Position numbers and translations under genes: made by a program. DNA of 64,000 bases from Fragilariopsis cylindrus CCMP1102. Its lineage: Eukaryota > Bacillariophyta > Bacillariophyceae > Bacillariales > Bacillariaceae. This document shows positions 38,783-49,545 of this stretch, piece after piece. Below the pieces are notes generated by a model. It did no database searches and was not told where the DNA came from. It saw only the letters and a program-made list of their open reading frames with translations. The stretch spans positions 310,001 to 374,000 of the forward strand of contig FMBT01000311.1 of the NCBI GenBank assembly GCA_900095095.1, in the 5' to 3' direction. The stretch's first letter is position 1. Each line of letters begins with the position of its first letter.

Positions 38783-40114
38783 ATGACAATGGATTCAAAG
38801 ACGAAGACGACACTCATTTTGTTCTTGGCATTATTTGTATCTAACGGACTTGAATCAGATTGTTTTCATCAGATTCCAATTTCTTCTTCCATCTCATCGA
38901 CCCCTCGTCATCCCTTTTCGAGCAAGCCTATCTCGTCGAAAACTGCCAGAACCGGTGCTCCCAACAGCAGTAGGGCTAGTGCCACCAACCTTCAAATGGG
39001 ATTTTCTTCTGCCGTAATTGGTGCTTTGCGAGGAGGAGCTTCATCAGCCTCAGTAGTAGTAGGTCCGATCGTCACCGCACTTCAGGGTGGTGGACCATTG
39101 GGTGTTGCAGCTCTGACATTGGTCGCATCCGCTGTTATTACTCCGTTGACGTTGTACAGACAAGCATACTCCTTTTCAGTTGGATATGGATATAGTGTTT
39201 TCGCTATGGGTGTAGCGCTATTATCAGTCTTTTGGAAGGAACCATTAGTCCATGCAGCGTTGACAACTAGTAACTATGCTAGTACAGGAGCTGCCCCTAT
39301 CTTTTTAGTTGCGTCGATGATCTTTTATGGATTCCGATTGGGTTCGTTTTTATTACTTCGTGAATTGACCGTTCCATCAAAGCAAAAACAAATCAAAAGT
39401 TTTGATAAAACTCCACTATTAAAAAGAGTACCATTTTCTATCAGTGTTGCTATGTTTTACGCATTTATGGTCACACCGGTTATGTACGCATGTCGGCAAT
39501 TTGTTAATACAGGCACCCCACTTACGAAAGGTGCTAATCAAATTGCATTCTTGGGTGCTACAATTGCATGGTTCGGTGCATTGATGGAGGCTATTGCAGA
39601 TGGACACAAGTTTTTAGTCAAACGTGGTAAGGATGAATCAGCAGATTTTCATGGACCGACTACTGGTGTATACGCAATGTCCCGTCATCCTAATTATATC
39701 GCAGAAATTGTATACTGGTCTGGGGTGTTATTATGTGGTATTCCATCGTTCGGTAAAAGTCCAATCGCATGGATATGCTCGTCATTAGGATTTGTTGGTA
39801 TCTTTAAAATCATGGTCGGTGCAACCGATCGATTAGATACCAAACAGGAAGAAAAGGTAAGAAAGCACGTATGCTCCAAGCTGGTGAGATCAAACTAGAG
39901 AAATAAATGTATCTTACGTCTTCTTTTATTTTTATTTTTGAAGTATGGTTCACAAAAATTATACGATGAATGGAAGAAGACGGTTCCTAAATTATTTCCA
40001 ACGAATCCAATTGCATCATTCATTCCGAGTCTTTTTTTGGTTGGTGGAACGGCAGTAACAATGAAGGTTGTGGCTATGATTGCTATGTATGCAACTGGTA
40101 TCCCATCCCCATAA
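38783..40114 (+). CDS. DUF1295 / steroid-5-alpha-reductase-like membrane protein (one intron)
   Basis: Two exons: 38783-39856 and 39944-40114, separated by an 87-bp GT-AG intron (GTAAGA...TTTGAAG) in phase 0; reading through the intron would give a false 13-residue end. The product has 414 residues. The N-terminus is a signal peptide (TLILFLALFVSNGL) followed by a Ser/Arg-rich stretch ending TNLQMG, which looks like a bipartite plastid or other organelle presequence. Several membrane segments follow. The DUF1295 signature is clear at 270-320: WFGALMEAIADGHKFLVKRG, FHGPTTGVYAMSRHPNYIAE, IVYWSGVLLCGIPSF. Exon 2 finishes the fold with QKLYDEWKKTVPKLFP and a last membrane helix. The family resembles steroid 5-alpha reductases and isoprenylcysteine methyltransferases. 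The substrate is unknown. Confidence 0.85.
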
Positions 40115-40406
40115 TAATACATTGTATACGATTTGACTTAAATACTTATGTGTTATGACCAGAAACAATCTACCAGTGTGAACGTTATTAAGTGAGAATG
40201 TGGCTAGCTGAAATGAAATGAAAACGAGATACGTTCATTCATCAATAATATAGAAGTGATTGCAAAATCATAGTGCAGTTGGAAATACAAAGAGAAATAA
40301 AATTACATTAAAATAATAGCAATACATATATGAGCTATGAGCGTCCAGATAGACAGATTTTTTGTGTGTGTGGATGTGTGTGTTCTTCGGTTTTTGGATT
40401 CTAGTT

Positions 40407-41972
40407 TTACAGAGTATGGTCCTCGCATGAACAAGGCTCAGAAAATAAAGAAGTGAAGATTGAAGAAATAGTCCTAGTTTTCTTCTTCTTCTCATGATCA
40501 TCGCACTTAATGGTTGCGGTGTCATTCATATTAACGGTATCCTTACTTCTACTAGGACTATCCCAAGGAGACTTATAGATTAGTTTTTCATCAAAAGATT
40601 CTCCTAGAATAAGCGAGAATGATCGATCATCATAGTTTTGTTCCTGCTGTGGTAGCGACGAACACACCAACAACGACGAGGACGACGATTGTAGTGATTC
40701 TGTTGCTAGTTGAGTAAGGATGTGAGTACCCATACCTTGGATAAGTCCCGACAAGGGAAATTTGTTCAAGTTCTTACGAACAAACTTCAATAAGATACGT
40801 TTATCTAATGATTTCGATAATGCATCATCACGATCGAGGAGACAAATATAAAAGAATGACATTGCACCGATCGGAACTTTTTCATATTCAAATAAGTGCG
40901 AATGATCATTCGCAACCAATAGATATTGACATTTTCGTCCAATATGCTTCTTCGATAGTAACACACGAATATCATCATCAGGTTCGATCTTATTCTTAGC
41001 ATCATAAAACGAGACATGATCATCACCGGAACCGTTAGTTGTTGTTCGAATTAATACTTTTAGTATATCAAACATCTGTCCCATCCAAGGAAGGGACATA
41101 GCGTATCCTATACGTCTTTCCAAACATAAATCTACTGCAGTAACCAATTTGATTCTTAGATTTCTATGTTGGGTGTCATCGCCATCGCCGTTGCCATGAC
41201 GTCGTTGTAAGATGTCAACAACGGTAGGACATAAGACAATATATGCCAGGAAGTTCCATATCGTTCTAAGCAAACAATAAGAATGATCCGGATCGTTAGG
41301 AAAATCATCATCGGTATGACGTTCAAGTGCAAAGATTAATATGCCAATTGCGTGACATTCAACGAAGACTTCGGGTGTAAGTTTTTCATGAAATGAAAAC
41401 CGACGTAGTAATTTCAGTACCTCGTGGACAACTTCATTATCGTCAACGTGTGTACGGACAAATTCAAGTAATTCAGGTACGGCCTCCATTTTAATTTGAC
41501 TAATATGAAGATCGATTTCTTCCCCGGTCGCCTCGAGTGTCCAGGTATGTAATTGGAACAGTCCATCTAAAGAATCATCTCTTGACGTTATGTGATTCGT
41601 TACTGTATCCAAAAGATCCATCGGAGAATAAAATGTTGGTCTATATAACGCCTCGTCTACTTCCACCAGAAGAGCACTTTCCTCACTATCGTCGCTAGTA
41701 TCAAGCACCGACGAAAATGACGGCAATGGTGATGATGCCGACGACGAAAATGACGACGATGTTGATGTTGATGTTGATGGTAATAATCCATCGTTGCTGT
41801 GACAATTGCTGCTATCATCTCCTTCCGAAATAGGTTCTAGATAACGAATCGAATTTCTTCCACAAGCAGAGCTATTATCGCTTCTACTTCTGCTCATACA
41901 CATATGCTTAATCATATTCGACGGTAACTTCGTCGTCTCTGCGGTGCATCCCTCTTGACTGTCAAATTTCAT
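40407..41972 (-). CDS. Alpha-helical (ARM-like) protein, unknown
   Basis: 521 residues. The first 115 residues are Ser/Asp-rich low complexity. From about 120 on the chain looks like stacked helices of the armadillo/HEAT kind: EIDLHISQIKMEAVPELLEF, VHEVLKLLRRFSFHEKLTPE, CHAIGILIFALERHT, CLLRTIWNFLAYIVLCPTVV, IKLVTAVDLCLERRIGYAMS and ILLKFVRKNLNKFPLSGLIQ. No catalytic motif, membrane segment or targeting signal is seen. It is similar in style to the protein at 54205-56484, though I cannot show homology by eye. The start at 41972 is the first ATG. Confidence 0.7.
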   Translation of the reverse strand: MKFDSQEGCTAETTKLPSNMIKHMCMSRSRSDNSSACGRNSIRYLEPISEGDDSSNCHSNDGLLPSTSTSTSSSFSSSASSPLPSFSSVLDTSDDSEESALLVEVDEALYRPTFYSPMDLLDTVTNHITSRDDSLDGLFQLHTWTLEATGEEIDLHISQIKMEAVPELLEFVRTHVDDNEVVHEVLKLLRRFSFHEKLTPEVFVECHAIGILIFALERHTDDDFPNDPDHSYCLLRTIWNFLAYIVLCPTVVDILQRRHGNGDGDDTQHRNLRIKLVTAVDLCLERRIGYAMSLPWMGQMFDILKVLIRTTTNGSGDDHVSFYDAKNKIEPDDDIRVLLSKKHIGRKCQYLLVANDHSHLFEYEKVPIGAMSFFYICLLDRDDALSKSLDKRILLKFVRKNLNKFPLSGLIQGMGTHILTQLATESLQSSSSSLLVCSSLPQQEQNYDDRSFSLILGESFDEKLIYKSPWDSPSRSKDTVNMNDTATIKCDDHEKKKKTRTISSIFTSLFSEPCSCEDHTL

Positions 41973-43253
41973 TCCGCTTGTCTATTGTACTTTTGGTATC
42001 TTTGTCTGTTTCTCGACTGTTTGCTCTCGAAGCAGGAAGTTCTGTTGACGTCTTTAGAATGATATTGGGGAGTTTACTAGTACATGACATGCTCTTAATT
42101 AATTTTATGTGTAAAAAAAAATCGGATTTTTCTTGTTCGCCTCCAAAGTTTGAAATTTGAAATTCGCCGGTTCACGGTTCACGGGACAGGATTGCTCGAA
42201 GAAGATAGTGTTCATCACGTGTTATCTAATTTCAAAACTCAAATCATACGAATGAGTGCGTGCAGATGGGAACCGCGCGTTATCCACGACTCGAAAGAAA
42301 AAACGCGCGTACGTCATCAGGCGATCAATCCATTCAAACAATAATAGAAATAATAAAAGCACATAAACAACGCAAAAAAGATCTGTACAATTTTAAAAAT
42401 TGTTGCTTGTCGTGCCGATTTTATTCGAATCATTATATAACTGTCGGCTGTCTTGACATGTCTGTCAATACCACTATCGGAACAATTTAGACTGCTTTTT
42501 CGTCTTCTTATATATCATGATCTACTAAACCTTTTAATGCTTTGACTACAACAACCTACTAATGTTACTATTGCGTACGTACACGTTATTCGTGTCAGAA
42601 GTAAGGTGGTGAATCGGCATTGACTTATTATAGTGCTTCAGCTGCTAATGAAAAGACTGCTGGCTGCCTAGCTGCCTGGCTGCTTGCTAATCATGATCTT
42701 TAGTTACCTAAGATTGATACACCGACCACCAACTATCGGCACCGTACACGGTGTATCGTCGATACATCTTGTTCATGGTTTCCACCGATACAGTATAATT
42801 GACTAAACCTTCGATGTACAGTACAGGCAGGCGTTGTCATACACAGTTTGAATAGTAATTTAAAAAAAATTCTAGAGTCCAATTGTATCATCTATGATAT
42901 GCCTGAGGTGCCATTTACGGGAGCCGGCTATTACCAATTAGAAGAAGAAAAGAAAACCTCATTCATAATTCAAACGTCACATACAGCATATTCCTGTCAA
43001 GAAACTAATATAGTTTTTCGACGTCTCGTTCGACCACAATCGACGAATTCTAAGGTAGCAATCAATGTATCAGGCCTCAACTAGAGTAAGAATTTTAAAA
43101 TCTATACACGTTGCAAATCATAAATAAATAAAACGTTCTGTATTACAGATCTGATACAGATATTTTTCTCATCAGATTATTACCAATGCAATTATTGAAT
43201 AGTAGATAATTTTACAACAGATGACTTACGCAAAAACTAGGGCAGTCAATATA
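41973..43253. other. Intergenic region with one copy of a dispersed repeat
   Basis: 1.3 kb. It includes copy A of the 115-137-bp repeat (42246-42382). A short plus frame from ATG 42899 to 43084 (61 codons, MPEVPFTGAGYYQLEEEKKT) has normal composition but no recognised match, so it is not called as a gene. Confidence 0.45.
42246..42382 (+). repeat. Dispersed repeat with ACGTCA motif, copy A
   Basis: Shares a core of about 57 bp with 45573-45688: GGGAACCGCGC, TTATCCACGACTCGAAAGAA, ACGCGCGTACGTCATCAGGC. The AT-rich tail is also alike. The core ends in ACGTCA, the half-site of cAMP-response (bZIP) elements. It lies about 290 bp upstream of the gene starting at 41972 on the minus strand. Confidence 0.85.
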
Positions 43254-45162
43254 TTACATTGGTATAGTATTAGTTTCAGTCCTTGTTTCTTCTTCTGTTT
43301 CTGATGGTTGCGTAGTATGTATATAAGATAGACTTACTAATTTTACAGTATATTTCCTTATATCATCTTTCGTCATTGCTATACATGCAGATATAATTGG
43401 CTGGATTCCACAAAATAGCAGTCCAACTTGTATAAATTCAGACCTTTGATACGCTGAAATATAACATCCAGTGACTACAAACCCCATTCCAGGAAGCCAA
43501 ATAAGACAAAACACAAAGACAATACGTAAAAAGAACCACACCTACAAATTTAGTGGTAGATAGACAAGAAAAATTACCTTCGTGAGTATCTTCAAGGATG
43601 ACAAAGTGACGCGTGACATGCAAGGAAAACGAGACAAATCGCAGGAAAATACATACCAATTGCTTTGTCTTCTCTGTGACAGATGGCATAAAACCGTTAC
43701 ATTTGATAGTAATCCAAATGTAGAAGAAAAAACCAATTGGGAAAGCATATGTTACAAACAAACTCCAACCCAAATTTGCTAAACTTAGCCTGGCCAATTT
43801 GTTGAAATCATTACCAGTTAGATAAGATTGTTTTTCTGCTTTGAACAATTGTCTTCCAACAAAGTAATGAATGAAAAATACTATAACTGAGAATGAGTAA
43901 ACACCCACTGCTTGCAAAGTCACCCTTGATAGACTGGGAGGAGTGTGTGTCACAAAATGATCAGAATGCCGTAATAGTATAAGTATTTCATATGATACAA
44001 CACAATTTAAATATAAATTTGCTGTAGAACATGCAACAACAAATGCAGCTTCAAATGCATCACCTTTTTCATTGAATTCATCGGCAAAAATAATAGACCT
44101 AATTACCAAACCATTAAAGTTTGGGTTGCATTTCTGATTTGCATAACTTCCATACATTCCAAGAAGATACATGTTGAGAATAAAATCAGGAAAAGCTAAA
44201 TATACCAAATATAGGTTATAGCTGCTGTAAGTAGATGCTGCTGCTGATTGCCGTAATTTTCTGTTTGTTGTTCTATTTGTGCTCCCTTTTACACTTGCTG
44301 ATTGTATTTTAAGATGCAGCCATAATGGAATTAAAAGCGAAACAATTAATATAGTGCACACAATTACAGCAATGGTAGATAGAAATATCTGTGGGTACAA
44401 TGTAGCCTTAAATGAAGTGTCGTTCTTAAATGTAAATTTCCTTTGTTCTGTTTTACAACAATCTCCGTTCTCATTAAAATAATGAAAACCAATTTCTGGA
44501 TCTGCACAATAAATTGGATATATGTTGCCATACTCATTTTTATTACTATCATGGGATATCTTTTCGTAATTCTTGTTTTGGTAGGGTACACATTCTATAT
44601 CATTCAGAAAGTTAGTAGTTTGATTGGGAATTGAATCACAGCATATATATGATTCTACTGAATCATTCAAGAAGGTGCGGTTTTCCATTCGACGTGGATA
44701 TGGCCGGTTATTATCTTCACAAATCATACTATTATCAAAGCCAATGGAAAGTGTTGTATTGGAACAATGACGACTTGTTTTTGCATAGGACTGTGGTTTT
44801 GGTGGACAACAAGTGAAGTAATAGTAAGAATCACCATAAAACTCAGAATAAACCATAGGCTCATTCTCAACAATTTTAGGTTGGTATCCATCTGCACACA
44901 TCATATGATAGAGATCATAATCACCAGCAAGAGCATAGCAGGTAAACGAATTGTTGAAGTATTCCCGAAGTCCAGTTGAGACGCATTTGCTTTCATCACA
45001 ACCATCTATGTCTTCGTCAAGGATACGGCGATCGAAAGGATGTTGAAAAGGCGTTGATAATGATGGTAGCTTCTTATTGGATTTGACAGCTGGATTAGTA
45101 GTTGCTACCACTACCAGAACATTGACGAAGTTGAATGCTGCGACAAAAAAAGAAACTTTCAT
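43254..45162 (-). CDS. Seven-transmembrane receptor with Cys-rich, N-glycosylated ectodomain (one intron)
   Basis: Two exons on the minus strand: 45162-43657 and 43541-43254, with a 115-bp intron (GTATGT...TTTGTAG) in phase 0. The product has 597 residues. The start at 45162 gives a signal peptide (MKVSFFVAAFNFVNVLVVVA); an upstream in-frame ATG at 45474 is unlikely. The ectodomain of about 260 residues has some 16 Cys, paired CC motifs (FTCCPPK, YICCDS, DCCKTE) and many Asn-x-Ser/Thr sites. Seven helices follow: IFLSTIAVIVCTILIVSLLI, NLYLVYLAFPDFILNMYLLG, VACSTANLYLNCVVSYEILI, GVYSFSVIVFFIHYFVG, LFVTYAFPIGFFFYIWITI, VWFFLRIVFVFCLIWLPGMG and FIQVGLLFCGIQPIISACIA. TM7 ends MTKDDIRKY, as in secretin/cAMP-type GPCRs. 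It should be a surface receptor; the ligand is unknown. Confidence 0.83.
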
Positions 45163-45396
45163 TCTGCTATTATTGGTGTTATTAATTGTACGTGATGGAG
45201 CTAACTTTACTGTACAACTTGTAGTTGTATATGAAATAATTTTAGTTTGCCGGAAGCAAGTATCGTTCTTATCATTCAGAATTGATGTGAAGAAAAATAT
45301 TTCGATTGGCAATAGCAGTAGATTGTATGTAACGTTAGTATCATAATACTGTACGTAAAAATATTTTGATTTTAACGAAACGTTGTTTTTGGAACC

Positions 45397-45431
45397 GGTA
45401 CCGTTTAAGAATAGTATTCTTAAACGGTACC
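45397..45431. promoter_or_regulatory. 35-nt palindrome (17-bp arms, 1-nt centre)
   Basis: GGTACCGTTTAAGAATA at 45397-45413 and its exact reverse complement at 45415-45431 are separated by a single G. It lies 235 bp upstream of the receptor start codon and 460 bp upstream of the divergent SulP gene. Confidence 0.85.
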
Positions 45432-45572
45432 AGTACTGGTGTCGTGCGTGCTGATGGCTGTCAAGCATGTGCATTTTAGCAATTTCGCCTTTTTTTTATG
45501 ATTAATGATTTTTCAATTATTTACATCGATTTTATTATGTATTGAGTCGTACATGGTTTGTGCACAACAGAG

Positions 45573-45688
45573 ATACGAATGAGTGCATGGGAACCGCGCA
45601 TTATCCACGACTCGAAAGAAAAACGCGCGTACGTCATCAGGCAGAAAATCCATCAAATAAAAAAATACAAAAACATCGAAAAAAAGAT
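45573..45688 (+). repeat. Dispersed repeat with ACGTCA motif, copy B
   Basis: Second copy of the repeat at 42246-42382, same orientation. It ends 203 bp before the SulP start codon and contains ACGCGCGTACGTCATCAGGC. It sits in the divergent promoter shared by the receptor (minus strand) and SulP (plus strand). Confidence 0.85.
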
Positions 45689-45891
45689 TACAATGTTACC
45701 TATAAATTGGTACTATATGACATAAAATCAGTGGTAAGGTCTCCTATACAAACAGATAGAAGTATAACTTTATTGATTCTCATACGACCTGTGGTGGTGT
45801 TCTTATCTGAAGTTTCGACTCTGTATCATTCCTGATTAGATTCTACTACTCACGAAGAAAGATAGATCGATAGATCGATAGAGAGACGAGG

Positions 45892-48009
45892 ATGATAGCG
45901 ATGAAGATGATGAAAGCCGTCACCTTGATCGTTTCTTTGGTTCATTTCGCAGACGCCTTTAAAGAAAGCCACCGGTTGTTATTATTAACAAGAGGAGGAG
46001 GAGGAAGTAGATCAAATAGAAATTCTAACCTGGGTAAAAGCAGAACTAATATTATCCCAGGGTTGCCATTATCGTCGTCGTCGTCGTCGTCGTCTATACG
46101 CTTCGAAGAAGAAGAAGAATCGTCACGACAACCCAAAGATCTACAGCAAAATCCTCTCTTCGTTTCGGGTGGTGCAACGAATTCAAATCATGATGTTCAA
46201 AACAACAACATCATCAATGACAGTAATTCTGCAAACGGTAACGGCGAAAAAATAAGAACAACAAACTTGTCTCAGATCGAATCACTTCGAAATTTAGGAA
46301 AATCTCTTAATCCCTTTGGCAACAACAGCAACAACAAGCAGAGTGCCAGTACTACCGTTGAACAACAACAGAAGAAAGCAATATATATTCAGAGTGTAGC
46401 AGCTGGATTAGCAGTATCACTTGCAATGGTTCCGGAGGCTATTTCATTTGCATATGTTGCAGGTGTATCACCATTGGTAGGATTATGGACGACCGTTATA
46501 CTGGGTTTCTTTGCTGCATCATTTGGTGGTCGAGCTGGTATATGTAGTTCTGCATCTGGAGCTTGTTCGGTTGTTGTTGCTGCATTATGTGCACAACATG
46601 GACCATCATATCTAAGTGCATGTGCAATATTAGCAGGTATACTTCAGATTGTATTTGGTGGTTACTTTGGTATGGGGAAATTTATACGACTTGTTCCTCA
46701 TCCTGTTATGTTAGGGTTTGTAAATGGACTCACAGTTGTTATGGCAAGAGCGCAATTAACACATTTCAAGGATAGTGCAAATGCATTCCTATCATTATCG
46801 TCGTCAGCTGGACGGTCTATGTACGGATTAACAGCATTAACAGCAATATTGGTACGAGTATTACCAAAGATCAAATTATTCAAATCAATTCCACCAACAC
46901 TTGGTGCGGTTACGATTTGTTCTATCCTTGCCAAAGTGTTAAAATTACCAGGTGTGAAAACATTAGCAGATGTTTCAGGAAGTGATACATTCCGTGGTGG
47001 ACTATCAGTTTTACCATCAATCTCAATATTACCATCAATACCATTCACAATTGATTCATTGAAGATCATTGTACCGTACGCAATTACAATGGCAAGTGTT
47101 GGCGCAATTGAATCATTATTAACAATGCAATTATTAGATAATATTGTTGATGATGGTAAGACTGGTTCAACAAGGGAAGAATGTTTCGGACAAGGCGTAG
47201 GAAACATAGCAAGTGGATTAACGGGGGGAATTGGTGGTTGCGCTTTACTCGGCCAGAGCGTGATAAATGTTCAATCTGGTGGAGGATTAAGTCGATTATC
47301 TGGTATGAGTGTATCCTTCTTTTTAGCACTAGGGATCGTGTTTGGTGCACCATTGCTAGCAAATATTCCAATCGCTACATTGGTTGGTGTGATGCTGTGT
47401 GTATGCCAGTCAACATTCAGTTGGAGTTCATTACGGATACTAAATAAAATTCCTAAATTGGATGCGTTGGTGATATTCTTAGTGTCATTCATTACTGTGA
47501 AAGATGATCTAGCAAAAGCTGTTGTGGCTGGTGTAATTGCATCAGCACTAGGTTTCGCATGGAAACAATCGACTGGTATTACAGCAACAGCAACAGCAAC
47601 GACGATACCATTACCGACATCGGCAGCAGCAACAACAACAACAGAATGGAAATCATACAATATTAATGGACCATTATTTTTTGGTTCGACGACACAATTT
47701 ACGAAACTTTTTAATGTAAAGGATGATCCTACTGATATTGTTATTGATTTTACTAATTCACCTGTCTATGACCATTCGGCATTAGAGGCTATCCACAATA
47801 TTGCTGATAAATACGATGAGGTTGGTAAGAAGGTCCACTTACGACATTTAAGTGATGATTGTACGCAATTATTAACAACACTCCATGGTGATGGCAGCAG
47901 TGATAGAAGTGATAACAACGACGATGGAAGAGATCGCCGTCGTCCGTATAAATTGATCATCGAATCAGATCCACGAACGGATCCTGTATATTCTATCGCT
48001 TCTAACTAA
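45892..48009 (+). CDS. SulP/SLC26 anion transporter with STAS domain and plastid-type presequence
   Basis: 705 residues. The start (AVTLIVSLVHFADAFKESHR) is a signal peptide ending ADA-F, the Phe-at-+1 motif of diatom plastid precursors, followed by a basic, Ser-rich transit-like region. The transporter core runs from about 162 to 560: IQSVAAGLAVSLAMVPEAIS, FAYVAGVSPLVGLWTTVILG, GRAGICSSASGACSVVVAAL, FIRLVPHPVMLGFVNGLTVV, TREECFGQGVGNIASGLTGG and DALVIFLVSFITVKDDLAKA. A short STAS domain ends the protein (INGPLFFGSTTQFTKLF, DIVIDFTNSPVYDHSALEAI). SulP proteins carry sulfate, bicarbonate or other anions, often with Na+ or H+. The bacterial-like core and presequence suggest a plastid-envelope sulfate or bicarbonate carrier; which one is not shown. 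Confidence 0.88.
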   Translation: MIAMKMMKAVTLIVSLVHFADAFKESHRLLLLTRGGGGSRSNRNSNLGKSRTNIIPGLPLSSSSSSSSIRFEEEEESSRQPKDLQQNPLFVSGGATNSNHDVQNNNIINDSNSANGNGEKIRTTNLSQIESLRNLGKSLNPFGNNSNNKQSASTTVEQQQKKAIYIQSVAAGLAVSLAMVPEAISFAYVAGVSPLVGLWTTVILGFFAASFGGRAGICSSASGACSVVVAALCAQHGPSYLSACAILAGILQIVFGGYFGMGKFIRLVPHPVMLGFVNGLTVVMARAQLTHFKDSANAFLSLSSSAGRSMYGLTALTAILVRVLPKIKLFKSIPPTLGAVTICSILAKVLKLPGVKTLADVSGSDTFRGGLSVLPSISILPSIPFTIDSLKIIVPYAITMASVGAIESLLTMQLLDNIVDDGKTGSTREECFGQGVGNIASGLTGGIGGCALLGQSVINVQSGGGLSRLSGMSVSFFLALGIVFGAPLLANIPIATLVGVMLCVCQSTFSWSSLRILNKIPKLDALVIFLVSFITVKDDLAKAVVAGVIASALGFAWKQSTGITATATATTIPLPTSAAATTTTEWKSYNINGPLFFGSTTQFTKLFNVKDDPTDIVIDFTNSPVYDHSALEAIHNIADKYDEVGKKVHLRHLSDDCTQLLTTLHGDGSSDRSDNNDDGRDRRRPYKLIIESDPRTDPVYSIASN

Positions 48010-48243
48010 CTTTAAAAAAGAAGAAGGAGGTACTGTATAGTAAATAAATTTTACATATGGCTACGTCTCGCAAATAATTAGTTTATATACTAGTTGAATA
48101 TGAACGATGAAAAAATATAGAATAGCGTATTCATAGAGACTCTGTAGCTTTTTCTATTTTTTTAAAGAAAACTCCACTGTTCTTTTGTCTCTCGTATCTA
48201 TTGCGTTTCGACATCCACTCAATAATATCCTATCCGATTAAAA

Positions 48244-48777
48244 TCAATTTTTCTTTTTCGATTGAACTGGTGTCATTTCAATTCCTACGTTGTTGACCGT
48301 TGCTACTGATGGCGTTGTTGTACTAGTAGTAGTAGCTGCAGTAGTAAGTCTTTCCACCTGTTGTTCTAATTCAGCATGTTCTTGCATTAATTCTGTCAGT
48401 CGTCCAATCACAAATAATAATGTGAATGCAAAACCAACTAAATACATATTCCGTCCAGTTTTATATTCCTTTTCTTTGATGAGATGACGATCAAGAACAC
48501 TACTGTCGAAAAGTCTTTGTTGTCGTTGTTGTTGTTCATTATTTTCTTTTAAATAAATATGTTGTAGATATGTTGTTGTATCTAATAATGCAAATAATAA
48601 GGCAAAAAAGATACCAATTAATGGTACTCGTAATCGTTTTTTCAATTCCAATCTAGAAACCTTCAAACAAATCCAATTCCTCCATTTACGTGGAATAGGT
48701 AACACTAATATTAATGTTACTACCAATTCAAACATTAATAATACAAATACACTGGTCCATAAAAGTGATCTCACCAT
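48244..48777 (-). CDS. BAP31-like ER membrane protein
   Basis: 177 residues. Three membrane helices fit the BAP29/31 (yeast Yet1/Yet3) pattern: LLWTSVFVLLMFELVVTLIL, LPIPRKWRNWICLKVSR loop, VPLIGIFFALLFALLDTTTY, and a third, GRNMYLVGFAFTLLFVIGRL. A short coiled coil follows (ELMQEHAELEQQVERLTTAA). The C-terminus is KKKN, which satisfies the KKxx rule for retrieval from the Golgi to the ER. Family members act as ER cargo receptors and quality-control chaperones. The caspase-cleaved tail of animal BAP31 is absent. Start at 48777 is the first ATG. Confidence 0.85.
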   Translation of the reverse strand: MVRSLLWTSVFVLLMFELVVTLILVLPIPRKWRNWICLKVSRLELKKRLRVPLIGIFFALLFALLDTTTYLQHIYLKENNEQQQRQQRLFDSSVLDRHLIKEKEYKTGRNMYLVGFAFTLLFVIGRLTELMQEHAELEQQVERLTTAATTTSTTTPSVATVNNVGIEMTPVQSKKKN

Positions 48778-49279
48778 GATGAATTATGTACTTATTTATG
48801 GCTAGAATTCCGAGAAGGTGTTTAATTGGGGTTATGGCAATTTATTTGTGATTGTTGTTGTTGTTGTGAGTCGAAAGTTGCGATTTGAAAGTCGTGAGTT
48901 GTCGTGGTTTTTGATGTTGCTCTACTTTGAACTTGTTGATCATTGATATGATTCGACTGTTTAAGAAAAAGTAAAAAACTGTTTCGTGTAGATTTTTTAA
49001 TCGTGGATTGGGAACTTTCGTCAGTCGTACTATTCTTGTCGTGATTTATTTTTCTCGTGAATTCGACGTCACAATTGACAATTGAACAATTGAAAAACGA
49101 CACATCATTCAGTTTTTAACCTTCTTGTTTTAATTGTTGCGTGCGATGTCGTCGTGACAAAACTCTTTTATCACACCTTTTTCTGTCATTTAGTTACTTC
49201 TAGTCTAGTACAAGCGACTTGGTTATTTCTTCTAATACAGTAGTTATTATTAGAAAAAAGCAATAAATCTTAATTCACA
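48778..49279. other. Divergent promoter region
   Basis: 500 bp between the BAP31-like gene and the next plus-strand gene. A minus-strand frame at 48822-49103 is Gln/Ser/Thr-rich and reads like a 5' leader. No gene is called. Confidence 0.45.
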
Positions 49280-49496
49280 ATGGCATCGAAAGAACAATAT
49301 CACTGTAAGTTCCGTACAAGTAGTCAAAGGTTGTCGTCGTCGTCGTCGTCAACAGCCACAGCCACCGTAATCGTTCGTTGTACGATCGTCTGTCAGTCAG
49401 TGTCTAAATTATCGCTGTTTGTTTTGATCACGAAACCGTCTCGCTGCTCGTACTTTTGTGTGATAAATCGTATAAAAACTACCACCCATTTCTCAT

Positions 49497-49545
<49 letters not shown>

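Noticed and set aside
42899-43084. Small plus-strand gene (61 codons)
   Set aside because: No match, no clear promoter context; adjacent to a dispersed repeat and other decayed sequence.
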